Shown one piece after another: positions 48,229-56,856 of a stretch of DNA of 64,000 bases. The notes below the pieces were generated by a model. The model saw only the letters and a program-made list of their open reading frames with translations. It ran no database searches and was not told where the DNA came from. This DNA is from Acidobacteriota bacterium (GTDB lineage Bacteria; Acidobacteriota; Vicinamibacteria; Vicinamibacterales; JAKQTR01). The position numbers were made by a program, and so were the translations under genes. The DNA is taken from the NCBI GenBank assembly GCA_029562975.1, contig JAKQTR010000030.1:396791-460790 (forward strand), read 5' to 3'. The first letter of the stretch is position 1. Each line of letters begins with the position of its first letter.

Positions 48229-48966
48229 ATGAACGTCCTGGTGATCGTCCCGACGTACAACGAGCGCGAGAACCTGCCGCTGCTCGCGCGCGAGGTCCTG
48301 GATCGGCAGCCGTACGAGATGCTCGTCGTCGACGACGACTCGCCGGACGGAACTGGCGCGGTCGCCGACGGCCTCGCGCGCGACTACCCGGGGCGGCTGC
48401 ACGTGATGCACCGGGCGGGCGCGCGCGGCCTCGGCCTGTCGTACCTCGACGGATTCAGGTGGGCGCTCGCCTCGGGCGCCGACTTGATCTGCCAGATGGA
48501 CGCGGACCTGTCGCACGACCCGCGCTACCTCCCCGACCTGGTGGCCGCGGCGTCGGCGTTCGACCTGGTGCTCGGCTCGCGCTACCTGCACGGCATCAGC
48601 GTCGTGAACTGGCCGCTGCGGCGGATCGTGCTCAGCTCGTTCGCGAACGCGTACGTCCGGACGATCACGGGGCTGACGACGCGCGACAGCACGAGCGGGT
48701 ACCGGTGCTGGCGCCGCGGCGCGCTGGCCCGGCTGGATCTCGAGCGGTTCCTCTCGCACCGCTACGCGTTCATGGTCGAAACCGTCTTCGAGGTGGCGCG
48801 GGCGGGCATGCGCGTCGGCGAGGTGCCGATCATCTTCGTCGAGCGCCGGCGCGGCGCATCGAAGATGTCGGCGCGCGTGCTGGCGGAGTCGATGATCATG
48901 CCGTGGCGCCTCGTGCTGCGGAACCGCGGACGGGTGCGCCCGACGCCGGGAGGCGCGGCCCCATGA
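48229..48966 (+). CDS. Polyprenol-monophosphomannose synthase-like GT2 (DPM1 type)
   Basis: A 245-residue GT2 without membrane helices. VIVPTYNERENLPLLAREVL, VVDDDSPDGTGAVAD, CQMDADLSHDPRYLPDLV and GSRYLHGISVVNWPLRR are the DPM-synthase blocks. Such enzymes make mannosyl- or glucosyl-phosphopolyprenol. ATG 48229; the stop overlaps the start of the next gene by 4 nt (ATGA). Confidence 0.9.
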   Translation: MNVLVIVPTYNERENLPLLAREVLDRQPYEMLVVDDDSPDGTGAVADGLARDYPGRLHVMHRAGARGLGLSYLDGFRWALASGADLICQMDADLSHDPRYLPDLVAAASAFDLVLGSRYLHGISVVNWPLRRIVLSSFANAYVRTITGLTTRDSTSGYRCWRRGALARLDLERFLSHRYAFMVETVFEVARAGMRVGEVPIIFVERRRGASKMSARVLAESMIMPWRLVLRNRGRVRPTPGGAAP

Positions 48967-50219
48967 GCCGCCGCCATGTCGTCGTCATGCTGACGACGTC
49001 CTACCCGCGGTTCCCGGGCGACGCGATCGCGACGTTCATGGAGCCGATCGCCCTGGGGCTAGCCGCCCGCGGCCACCAGGTGCACATCGTGCTCCCGTGG
49101 CACCCGCGCCTCGCCCGCGGACCCGCCGAGGGCGGCGTGCGTTTTCATCCGTTCCGCTATGCGCCGCACCCCTCGCTGAACGTGTTCGGCTACGCGGCGG
49201 CGCTGCGCGCGGACGTCGAGCTGCGCGCCGCGGCGTACGCCGCGGCGCCCCTCGCGCTCGCCGCTTCGTTCCGCGCCGCCCGGCGCGTCGCGCGCGAGGC
49301 CGGGGCGACGATCCTCCACGGACACTGGCTCGTGCCGAGCGGCGCGGTGGCGGCGGCCGCCGCCGGCCGGCTGCCCGTCGTCATCAGCCTCCACGGGTCG
49401 GACGTGTTCGTCGCCGAGCGGCACGCCGTGGCGCGCCGCGCGGCGCGCGCGGCGCTCGGCCGCGCCGACGCCCTGACGGCCTGCAGCGACGATCTGCGCG
49501 ACCGCGCCATCGCCATCGGCGCAGACCCCGCTCGCTCGGAGACGATCCCCTACGGCGTGGACGTGGAGCGCTTCCGCCCGGATGCCGCGCGCAGGGCCGA
49601 GACGAGGCGGGCCATGGGCGCAGACGCCGACGACCCGGTGCTCTTCACGGCCGGCCGCCTGGTCCGGAAGAAGGGGTTCGGCGACTTGATCGACGCCGTG
49701 GGCCTGCTCGCGACGCGCTGGCCGAGGCTGCGCCTCGTCATCGGCGGCGGCGGGGATCTCGACGCGGAGCTGCGCGAACGCGCCCGGCGCCTCGGCGTCG
49801 CCGATCGCGTGGAGTTCGCCGGAGTGCTGGCCCAAGACGAGGTCGCCGCGCGGCTGGCGGCCGCCGACGTCGCCGTCGTGCCGTCCGTCCACGACGAGGC
49901 CGGCAATGTGGACGGCCTGCCCAACACCGTCATGGAGGCGCTCGCCTCGGGGACGCCCCTCGTGGCGACCCGGGTCGGCGGGATCCCGTCCGTCGTGGCG
50001 CACGGCCGGACGGGCTGGCTCGTGCCCGAGCGCGATGCCTCGGCCCTCGCGAACGCCCTCGATCGCCTGCTGGCCGACCCGGCCTCCCGGGCCGGGCTCG
50101 GCGCGGCCGCCCGCGCCGAGGCCCTCGCCAGCCGCACCTGGGCGCGCGTCGCCGAGCGTTTCGAGGCCGTCTACGACCGCGCGGCTTGCCGGGCCGAAGA
50201 ACGCCGTGGTACGGTTTAG
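48963..50219 (+). CDS. Glycosyltransferase family 4 (GT-B)
   Basis: A 418-residue GT-B enzyme. The N-terminus has TTSYPRFPGDAIATFMEPIA. HGHWLVPSGAVAAAAA and SLHGSDVF are acceptor-side blocks; ETIPYGVDVERFRP, FTAGRLVRKKGFGDLIDAV and DGLPNTVMEALASGTPLVAT are donor-side blocks. ATG 48963 overlaps the preceding gene by ATGA, so translation is probably coupled. Confidence 0.9.
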   Translation: MSRRHVVVMLTTSYPRFPGDAIATFMEPIALGLAARGHQVHIVLPWHPRLARGPAEGGVRFHPFRYAPHPSLNVFGYAAALRADVELRAAAYAAAPLALAASFRAARRVAREAGATILHGHWLVPSGAVAAAAAGRLPVVISLHGSDVFVAERHAVARRAARAALGRADALTACSDDLRDRAIAIGADPARSETIPYGVDVERFRPDAARRAETRRAMGADADDPVLFTAGRLVRKKGFGDLIDAVGLLATRWPRLRLVIGGGGDLDAELRERARRLGVADRVEFAGVLAQDEVAARLAAADVAVVPSVHDEAGNVDGLPNTVMEALASGTPLVATRVGGIPSVVAHGRTGWLVPERDASALANALDRLLADPASRAGLGAAARAEALASRTWARVAERFEAVYDRAACRAEERRGTV

Positions 50220-50228
50220 GCGCTCGAG

Positions 50229-50984
50229 ATGGCTGACCAGCAGGCGACACCCGGGCTGACGGTGTTCTTCCCGGCCTACAACGACGCGGGCACCATCGCC
50301 AGCATGGTGGTGGCCGCCGTGCTGGCCGCCTCGCGCCTCACGCCCGACGTCGAGATCCTCGTCATCAACGACGGCAGCCGGGACAGGACGCCGGCGATCC
50401 TCGACGAACTGGCGCGCGTCTACCCGCAGGTCCGCGTCATCCACCACCCGACGAACCGGGGGTACGGCGGCGCGCTGCGCAGCGGGTTCGCCCATGCCTC
50501 GAAGGACTGGATCTTCTACACCGACGGCGACGCGCAGTACGACCCCTGGGAGATGGGCGTCCTCTGGGCGGCGATGGGGCCGGGCATCGACATGGTGAAC
50601 GGCTACAAGATCAGCCGCTCTGATCCCCTCCACCGGATCGTCATCGGCCGCCTGTACCATCACATGGTGAAGCGGCTCTTCGGGCTGAAGGTCCGCGACG
50701 TGGACTGCGACTTCCGCCTGATGCGGCGCACGATCTTCGACCGGGTGACGCTCACGAAGGACAGCGGCGTGATCTGCCTGGAGATGATGAAGAAGATCCA
50801 GGACGCGGGGTTCACGATCGCCGAATCGCCCGTGCACCACTTCCACCGGGCGTACGGCAAGTCCCAGTTCTTCAACCTCAGGCGCATCGCCCGCACGGCC
50901 GCGGACGTGCTGAAGCTCTGGTGGGCCCTCGTCGTCCGCCGCAGCGCCCAGCCCCCGCCGGCGCCCGCCCGCTCCGGAGGCTGA
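50229..50984 (+). CDS. Glycosyltransferase family 2
   Basis: A 251-residue soluble GT2. FFPAYNDAGTIASMV, LVINDGSRDRTPAIL, NRGYGGALRSGF and YTDGDAQYDPWEM are the nucleotide-sugar and metal sites. DCDFRLMRRTIFDRV and a basic C-terminus follow. Similar proteins are found with SDR and DegT genes in glycan loci. It lies 9 nt after the GT4 gene and 2 nt before the SDR gene. Confidence 0.87.
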   Translation: MADQQATPGLTVFFPAYNDAGTIASMVVAAVLAASRLTPDVEILVINDGSRDRTPAILDELARVYPQVRVIHHPTNRGYGGALRSGFAHASKDWIFYTDGDAQYDPWEMGVLWAAMGPGIDMVNGYKISRSDPLHRIVIGRLYHHMVKRLFGLKVRDVDCDFRLMRRTIFDRVTLTKDSGVICLEMMKKIQDAGFTIAESPVHHFHRAYGKSQFFNLRRIARTAADVLKLWWALVVRRSAQPPPAPARSGG

Positions 50985-50986
50985 GG

Positions 50987-52009
50987 ATGGAGTACGAGGA
51001 CTTCTACCGCGGCCGCCGCGTGATGATCACCGGCGGCGCGGGGTTCATCGGCAGCAACCTCGCGCGCCGCCTGGTGGACCTCGGCGCCAACGTGCTGCTG
51101 GTCGATTCGCTCATCCCCGAGTACGGCGGCAATCTCTTCAACATCCGCGGGATCGCGGATCGCGTGCGGCTGAACGTCGCCGACGTGCGCCAGGACAGCA
51201 CGATGAGCTACCTCGTGCGGCACGCCGAGATCATCTTCAACCTCGCCGGCCAGGTCAGCCACATCGACAGCATGCGGGACCCGTTCACGGACCTCGAGAT
51301 CAACTGCCGGAGCCAGTTGTCGATTCTCGAGGCCTGCCGCCGCAACAACCCCGCGGCGAAGGTCGTGTTCGCCGGAACGCGCCAGGTGTACGGCAAGCCG
51401 GACTGCCTGCCGGTGACAGAGCGCCATCTCGTGCGCCCGACGGACGTGAACGGGATCAACAAGGTGGCGGGCGAGTACTACCACCTCGTGTACGACCACG
51501 TCTTCGGCGTGCGCGCGTGCTCGCTGCGCCTGACGAACATCTACGGGCCCCGGCAGCTCGTGAAGCACGATCGCCAGGGCTTCATCGGCTGGTTCATCCG
51601 CCTCGCCGTCGAGGACCGCGAGATCCAGATCTACGGCGACGGGTCGCAGCTGCGCGATTTCGTGTACGTGGACGACGCGGCGGACGCCTTCCTGCGGGCG
51701 GGGGCGGCCGACGCGTGCAACGGCGAGGTGTTCAACGTGGGCGGCGCCGAGCCGGTCAGCCACCGGGACCTGGTGCGCCTGCTGATCGAGGTGGCGGGCA
51801 CCGGACGCGTGCGCTTCGTGCCGTGGCCCGAGGAGAAGCGGGCGATCGACATCGGCAGCTTCTATGCCGACTCGTCGAAGTTCAAGGCCGCCACGGGCTG
51901 GGAGCCGCGGGTCGCTCTCCGGGACGGGCTGGCGCGCACGGTGGCCTACTACCGCGCGCACCTGCCCCACTACCTGAATCCCGAGGCCCAGGAGCTCCTT
52001 CCGCCATGA
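50987..52009 (+). CDS. Extended SDR nucleotide-sugar epimerase/dehydratase with Asn in place of the catalytic Tyr
   Basis: A 340-residue NAD-dependent extended SDR protein. The Rossmann motif GGAGFIG is at 16-22. The position of the catalytic Tyr in the YxxxK motif is occupied by Asn155 (DVNGINKVAGEYYH, with Lys159 kept). LTNIYGPRQLVKHDRQGF and QLRDFVYVDDAADAFL follow. The family keeps NAD binding but may use a different proton donor, such as a nearby Tyr. The substrate is probably a nucleotide sugar. The stop overlaps the DegT gene start (ATGA). Confidence 0.82.
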   Translation: MEYEDFYRGRRVMITGGAGFIGSNLARRLVDLGANVLLVDSLIPEYGGNLFNIRGIADRVRLNVADVRQDSTMSYLVRHAEIIFNLAGQVSHIDSMRDPFTDLEINCRSQLSILEACRRNNPAAKVVFAGTRQVYGKPDCLPVTERHLVRPTDVNGINKVAGEYYHLVYDHVFGVRACSLRLTNIYGPRQLVKHDRQGFIGWFIRLAVEDREIQIYGDGSQLRDFVYVDDAADAFLRAGAADACNGEVFNVGGAEPVSHRDLVRLLIEVAGTGRVRFVPWPEEKRAIDIGSFYADSSKFKAATGWEPRVALRDGLARTVAYYRAHLPHYLNPEAQELLPP

Positions 52010-53097
52010 CCCTGCGGATCCCGAGCGTCCGCCTCGCTCCCGGCGAGGATCGTCCGGCGGTCGAAGCGGCCGTCCGCCGCGTCGTGGCCAGCGGCTGGTA
52101 CGTGCTCGGGCCGGAGGTCGAGTCGTTCGAACGGGCGTTCGCCGGCGCCTGCGGGGCCGCCGCCTGCATCGGCGTCGGCACGGGGACCGACGCGATCGCG
52201 ATCAGCCTGCGCGCCCTCGGCATCGGCCCGGGCGACGAAGTCATCACGACGCCGCTCTCCGCCGCCTACACCGCCCTCGCCTGCATGATGGCCGGCGCGA
52301 GGCCGGTCTTCGCCGACATCGATCCTCGGCGGCTGACGATCGACCCGGCCGCGATCGAATCGGCCATCACGCCGCGCACCGCCGCGATCCTGCCGGTGCA
52401 CCTCTACGGGCAGCCGGCCGACATGCGCGCGATCGCGGCCATCGCCGCGCGTCACGGACTCGCGATCGTGGAGGACTGCTGCCAGGCCCACCTGGCGACG
52501 TGCGACGGGCAGCGCGTCGGTTCGTTCGGCGCGGCGGCGGCGTACAGCTTCTACCCGACCAAGAACCTCGGCGCGCTCGGCGACGGCGGCGCCATCACGA
52601 CCGGCGACGAGGCCCTCGCGGCGAAGATGCGGCGCATCCGCAACGGCGGCCAGACCGACCGCTACCGCCACGCCGAGATGGGCGTGAACAGCCGCCTCGA
52701 TGAGCTGCAGGCCGCCATCCTCGCGGCGCGCCTGCCGTTCCTCGCCGCGTGGACCGCCGCGCGCCGGGCCCGCGCGGCCGAGTACCGGCGGCTGCTGGCG
52801 GGATCGGCGGTCGACGTGCCGCCGGAGCTGGATGCCGGTCACGTCTACCACCTGTTCCCCGTGCTGTCGCCACGGCGGGACGCCCTGCAGGCGTTCCTGC
52901 GCGCCGCCTCGATCGAGACGCTGATCCACTACCCCGTGCCGATCCCGCGCCAGCCGGCCCTGGAGGCCCAGTCGCCAGCCGCATGTCCCGAGGCGGACCG
53001 CGTGTGCCGCCGGATCCTCTCGCTCCCGCTCTACCCCGGCATCCCGGAAGAGGACGTGCGCGCAGTGGCGGAGGCCGTCCGGGGGTTCCGCGCCTGA
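52006..53097 (+). CDS. DegT/DnrJ/EryC1-family sugar aminotransferase
   Basis: A 363-residue PLP enzyme that aminates keto-sugars bound to nucleotides. The PLP lysine is Lys186 in YPTKNLGALGDGGA. GTGTDAIAISLRALGIGPGD and LPVHLYGQPADM are family blocks. RNGGQTDRYRHAEMGVNSRL follows the active site. Together with the SDR gene upstream it probably makes an amino-sugar for the glycan. Confidence 0.93.
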   Translation: MTLRIPSVRLAPGEDRPAVEAAVRRVVASGWYVLGPEVESFERAFAGACGAAACIGVGTGTDAIAISLRALGIGPGDEVITTPLSAAYTALACMMAGARPVFADIDPRRLTIDPAAIESAITPRTAAILPVHLYGQPADMRAIAAIAARHGLAIVEDCCQAHLATCDGQRVGSFGAAAAYSFYPTKNLGALGDGGAITTGDEALAAKMRRIRNGGQTDRYRHAEMGVNSRLDELQAAILAARLPFLAAWTAARRARAAEYRRLLAGSAVDVPPELDAGHVYHLFPVLSPRRDALQAFLRAASIETLIHYPVPIPRQPALEAQSPAACPEADRVCRRILSLPLYPGIPEEDVRAVAEAVRGFRA

Positions 53098-53100
53098 CAC

Positions 53101-55620
53101 ATGCTGCAGTCCCTCGCCTGGCTCGCCGTCGTCGCCGTGCTGCCCGGAGCCGTGCTGTTTCGGCTCCCCGTGGCCGACCGACCGCGCCGCGCGGCGCTGC
53201 CGGCAGACGAACGCGCGTTCTGGGCGGTCGTCCTGAGCGCGTGCGTGACCACCGCCATGGCGCTCGCTCTCGCGGCGGCCGGCGTCTACAGCCTCGCGCG
53301 CGTTGCGGGCGCCGATGCGGGGCTCGCGCTGCTCCTCGGGCTCGCCTATCGGCGGCGCCTCGCGTACGAACGGCCACCGGCGGCGGTCTCGCCGACTGCC
53401 GCGCTGCCGCTGGCGATCGCCGCCCTCGGCGCCTGGCTGTACTTCCCGGCGTCCGAGTACGTCATGGGCGGCAAGGACCCGGGCACCTACATGAACGAGG
53501 GGATCCAGATCGCCCAAGGCGGCTCGCTGACGATCCACGACGCGACGCTCGCCGGCATGCCCGACGAGTTCCGGCCGCTGTTCCTGACCGTCAACGGCGA
53601 CGAGATCAGGCTGGGACTCAACCAAGGCGTGCGGTTCATGGGCTTCTTCGTGAGAGATCGCTCGCGGGGCCAGGTCGTCGGCCAGTTCCCGCACGCCTTC
53701 CCCGCGTGGATCGCCCTCGCCTACGGCCTCGACGGGCTCAGCGGCGCCCGCGCGGCCGTCGGCGCGTGGGCCATCCTGGGTCTGCTCGCCGTCTACTTCG
53801 CCGGCGCGCGATTCGCGGGGCGCGCGCCGGCGTTCATCGGCACGCTGCTCCTGGCGATCAACGTCGCCGAGGTCTGGTACGCGAAGTACCCGAACTCGGA
53901 GCTCATGCAGCAGGCGCTGCTCTTCGCGGCGCTTCTCGCGCTGGCGCGCGCCGCCCAGGATGGCGACCGGTTCTTCGCCCCCGTGGCCGCCGCGCTGCTC
54001 GGCACGCTCCTGTTCGTGCGCCTCGACACGCTCGTGATCCTCGGCGGCGTGGCCGCGGGCCTGCTGTGCCTGATCGCCGACGGGAAGCGTCTGGGCCTGG
54101 CGTTTCCGGCGGTCCTGGCGGCGTTCTTCGGTGCCGCGGCGGCGTACTACGCGGGGCCGCTGCGCGCCTACGTCGCCATCCCGCTGATGCAGATGGGCGG
54201 CGTGCGCGGCCTCGCCCTCGGCCTGGCGGGTTTCGGCGCCGCGTTCGCCCTGACGCGCGCCCTGCGGCAGCGCCGCCCCGGCCTGGTGGGCGCCCTGCTG
54301 CCGTGGGTGCCGCGCACCCTGTCGGCGGCGCTGCTCGCCGCCGCCGCGTACGCGTACTTCCTGCGCGAGCCCGCCGGCCTGCTCGCCGAACACGATGCGT
54401 ACGCGCTGCGGGCCTTCGCCTGGTACGTCGGGCCGGTCGGCCTGCTCGCCGCCGTGGCGGGGTTCGCCGCGGTGGCCTGGACGAGGTTCTGGCGGGACCC
54501 GGTTCTCCTGACGGCCGGCGCCCTCGTCTCGGTGTTCTTCTTTTACAAGATCCGAATCGTGCCGGAGAACTTCTGGCAGGCACGCCGCTACCTGTCGCTC
54601 ATCCTGCCGCTTGCCTGCCTGATGATCGCCTCGGGCGCCTTCGTCGCGTACCGCGCGCACGCCGCGTCGGCAGGAAGGGCGGCCACGCGCGCGCCGGTCG
54701 CCAGGCGGGCGTTCGCCTGGCTCGGCGCGCCGCTCGCCATCGTCGCGTGCATCGGCGCCGCCTTCGCCTCGGCCTCCCGGCCCATCCGCCGCCACGTGGA
54801 GTACGCGGGGCTCATCCCGGCGCTGGAGCGGCTCGCCGGCGGGTTCGGCGATCGGGACCTCGTGCTGGTCGAGCCGCGCAACGCCTCCGACGCCCACGTG
54901 CTGGCGACGCCGCTCGCCTACATCTACGCCCGCCACGTCCTCGTCTTCGCGTCGCCCCGCCCGAGCCGCACGCAGCTGGAGCTGTTCCTCTCGTGGGCGT
55001 CGCACGCCTACGACCGCGTGTTTCTCGTCGCCGACGGCGGCTTCAGCTTCGCCTCGCCGCGGATTGGCGTGACGCCCGTCGGCACCGACCGCTTCACGGT
55101 GCCCGAGTACGAGTCGGTGCGCAACGGCTACCCCGACGAAGTCCGCCACAAGCCGTTCGACCTGTACCTGTACGAACTGGCGCCCCTCGAAGAGCCGACG
55201 CCCGCCGACGTCGACGTCGGCGGCTGCGACAACGCATGGGTCTTCCGGATGTTCACGCGCCAGATCCAGGACGAAGTGACCTACCGCTGGACGCGGGAGC
55301 GCTCGTTCGTGTCCTTGCCAATCGACGCCCCGACGCGCGCCATCGTCTTTCGCCTGGGCGACGGAGGAAGGCCCGAGCGGGCGGGCCCGGCCGAGGTGCA
55401 GGTCTTCCTCAACGACCATCCGCTCGGAACCCTCGCCGTGAGGGGCGGCTTTGCCGACTACCGCGTCGCGATCCCGCCGGACATCGCCCTCGAGGCAGGC
55501 AAGGGGCCGCTGTCGCCGCTCGTCCGGCTCGTCAGCACGACGTGGGTCCCGCAGGCCGTGCTGGGCACGCCCGACGACCGGGCGCTCGGCGTGATGGTCG
55601 ATCGGATCCGGCTGGAGTAG
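53101..55620 (+). CDS. Large polytopic membrane protein, GT-C glycosyltransferase-like
   Basis: An 839-residue membrane protein with about 12 transmembrane helices in residues 1-560. The first large loop has the motif GGKDPGTYMNEGIQIAQGG, placed like the acidic catalytic loop of GT-C enzymes. The last 270 residues (about 560-839) are soluble and rich in beta-structure. I do not recognise a named family. Given its neighbours it may transfer a sugar from a polyprenyl-phosphate donor to the glycan on the periplasmic side. The start is 3 nt after the DegT stop. Confidence 0.72.
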   Translation: MLQSLAWLAVVAVLPGAVLFRLPVADRPRRAALPADERAFWAVVLSACVTTAMALALAAAGVYSLARVAGADAGLALLLGLAYRRRLAYERPPAAVSPTAALPLAIAALGAWLYFPASEYVMGGKDPGTYMNEGIQIAQGGSLTIHDATLAGMPDEFRPLFLTVNGDEIRLGLNQGVRFMGFFVRDRSRGQVVGQFPHAFPAWIALAYGLDGLSGARAAVGAWAILGLLAVYFAGARFAGRAPAFIGTLLLAINVAEVWYAKYPNSELMQQALLFAALLALARAAQDGDRFFAPVAAALLGTLLFVRLDTLVILGGVAAGLLCLIADGKRLGLAFPAVLAAFFGAAAAYYAGPLRAYVAIPLMQMGGVRGLALGLAGFGAAFALTRALRQRRPGLVGALLPWVPRTLSAALLAAAAYAYFLREPAGLLAEHDAYALRAFAWYVGPVGLLAAVAGFAAVAWTRFWRDPVLLTAGALVSVFFFYKIRIVPENFWQARRYLSLILPLACLMIASGAFVAYRAHAASAGRAATRAPVARRAFAWLGAPLAIVACIGAAFASASRPIRRHVEYAGLIPALERLAGGFGDRDLVLVEPRNASDAHVLATPLAYIYARHVLVFASPRPSRTQLELFLSWASHAYDRVFLVADGGFSFASPRIGVTPVGTDRFTVPEYESVRNGYPDEVRHKPFDLYLYELAPLEEPTPADVDVGGCDNAWVFRMFTRQIQDEVTYRWTRERSFVSLPIDAPTRAIVFRLGDGGRPERAGPAEVQVFLNDHPLGTLAVRGGFADYRVAIPPDIALEAGKGPLSPLVRLVSTTWVPQAVLGTPDDRALGVMVDRIRLE

Positions 55621-55623
55621 GGC

Positions 55624-56856
55624 GTGCTGCAGGTCGCCAACCCGTGGGAGCGGCGCGCAATCGCGGCAGCCGATGCGGCGCTTGGCGCCGCCGCGTGGAT
55701 CCGCCGGCGCCGGCAGCCCCGCCCGTGGCCGCCGCCCCGGCGCATCCTGGTCTTCCGCCTGGAGCGGATTGGCGACCTCGTGATGTCGCTGCCCGCCCTG
55801 CACGCGCTGCGCGAACGCGCGCCGGAGGCCTTCATCACGCTGGCCGTGGGAAGCTGGAACCTGCCGCTCGCCCTCCAGATCGCCGGGCTGGACAGCATCG
55901 AGACCCTGGATGCCCCGTGGCTGTCGCGAGGGGCGGCCTCCGCCGGCTGGCGCGCCATGGTTCGCCGGGCGCGGAGCTGGCGGCGGCACGGCTACGATCT
56001 CGCGATCAACCTCGAAGGCGACATCCGCAGCCACCTGCTGATGGCGCTGACCGGCGCCGCGCGCACAGCGGGATTCGGCATGGCCGGCGGCGGCCCGCTG
56101 CTCGACGAGTGCGTGCCGTTCGATCCGCGGTCGCACACGGCGATCAACGGCGTCCGCCTGGTGTCGGCGGCTTTCGGCGAGCGCGCCGCGGGCGAGTGGC
56201 CGGTCGAAGGCCGCGAAGCGGCGGCGGCCCTGCCTCGCGCGACGCTGAGGATCCCGCCGTCCGCATCGAGTGAAGCCGCGAGGCTGCTGGCTGACGCGTC
56301 GGGAACGCAGGGAGGCCGTCCGCTCGTGGGCCTGCAGGTGGGGGCGGGCCGTGCGGTGAAAGAGTGGCCCCTGCCGCGGCTGGCCGAGATCGGCGCGTGG
56401 GCCCATCGCGAACTCGGCGCTGCGCTGGTATTGACGGGCTCGGCCGCCGACGGCGACGCGGCCCGTGCGCTGCGGGGCTGGCTGCCGCCTGACGCGCGGG
56501 TCGCCGATCTCACCGGGGCCGGCGATCTCCTGTCGCTCGCGGCCGTGCTCTCCCGCCTGGCCCTCTTCGTCACGCCGGATACCGGGCCCATGCACCTGGC
56601 CGCCGTCATGGGGACGCCGCTCGTCGCGGTGTTCGGCCCTTCGTCGCCCGAGCGCTGGGGGCCGCTTGCTGCCGCCTGCCGCATCGTGCGGATCGACCTG
56701 CCGTGCAGCCCCTGCAACCGGATCCGCAACCCGCCGGCGCGCTGCCAGGGGCATACGCCGGATTGCCTGGAGGGCATCGCCGCCGACCAGGTCATCGCCG
56801 CCGCCCGGGACCTGCTCGACGCGCGGAACACGGAGCACGCCGATGGCCGGCAGTGA
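55624..56856 (+). CDS. Glycosyltransferase family 9 (ADP-heptose:LPS heptosyltransferase type)
   Basis: A 410-residue GT9 protein. ILVFRLERIGDLVMSLPALHAL is the N-terminal signature; LVGLQVGAGRAVKEWPLPRL is the first donor-binding block; VTPDTGPMHLAAVMGTPLVAV and FGPSSPERWGPL are the C-terminal blocks. A Cys-rich stretch PCSPCNRIRNPPARC near residue 362-376 is a common addition in this family. GTG start. It indicates an outer-membrane glycolipid or LPS-like surface sugar. The 3' end overlaps the next gene by 14 nt. Confidence 0.9.
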   Translation: MLQVANPWERRAIAAADAALGAAAWIRRRRQPRPWPPPRRILVFRLERIGDLVMSLPALHALRERAPEAFITLAVGSWNLPLALQIAGLDSIETLDAPWLSRGAASAGWRAMVRRARSWRRHGYDLAINLEGDIRSHLLMALTGAARTAGFGMAGGGPLLDECVPFDPRSHTAINGVRLVSAAFGERAAGEWPVEGREAAAALPRATLRIPPSASSEAARLLADASGTQGGRPLVGLQVGAGRAVKEWPLPRLAEIGAWAHRELGAALVLTGSAADGDAARALRGWLPPDARVADLTGAGDLLSLAAVLSRLALFVTPDTGPMHLAAVMGTPLVAVFGPSSPERWGPLAAACRIVRIDLPCSPCNRIRNPPARCQGHTPDCLEGIAADQVIAAARDLLDARNTEHADGRQ

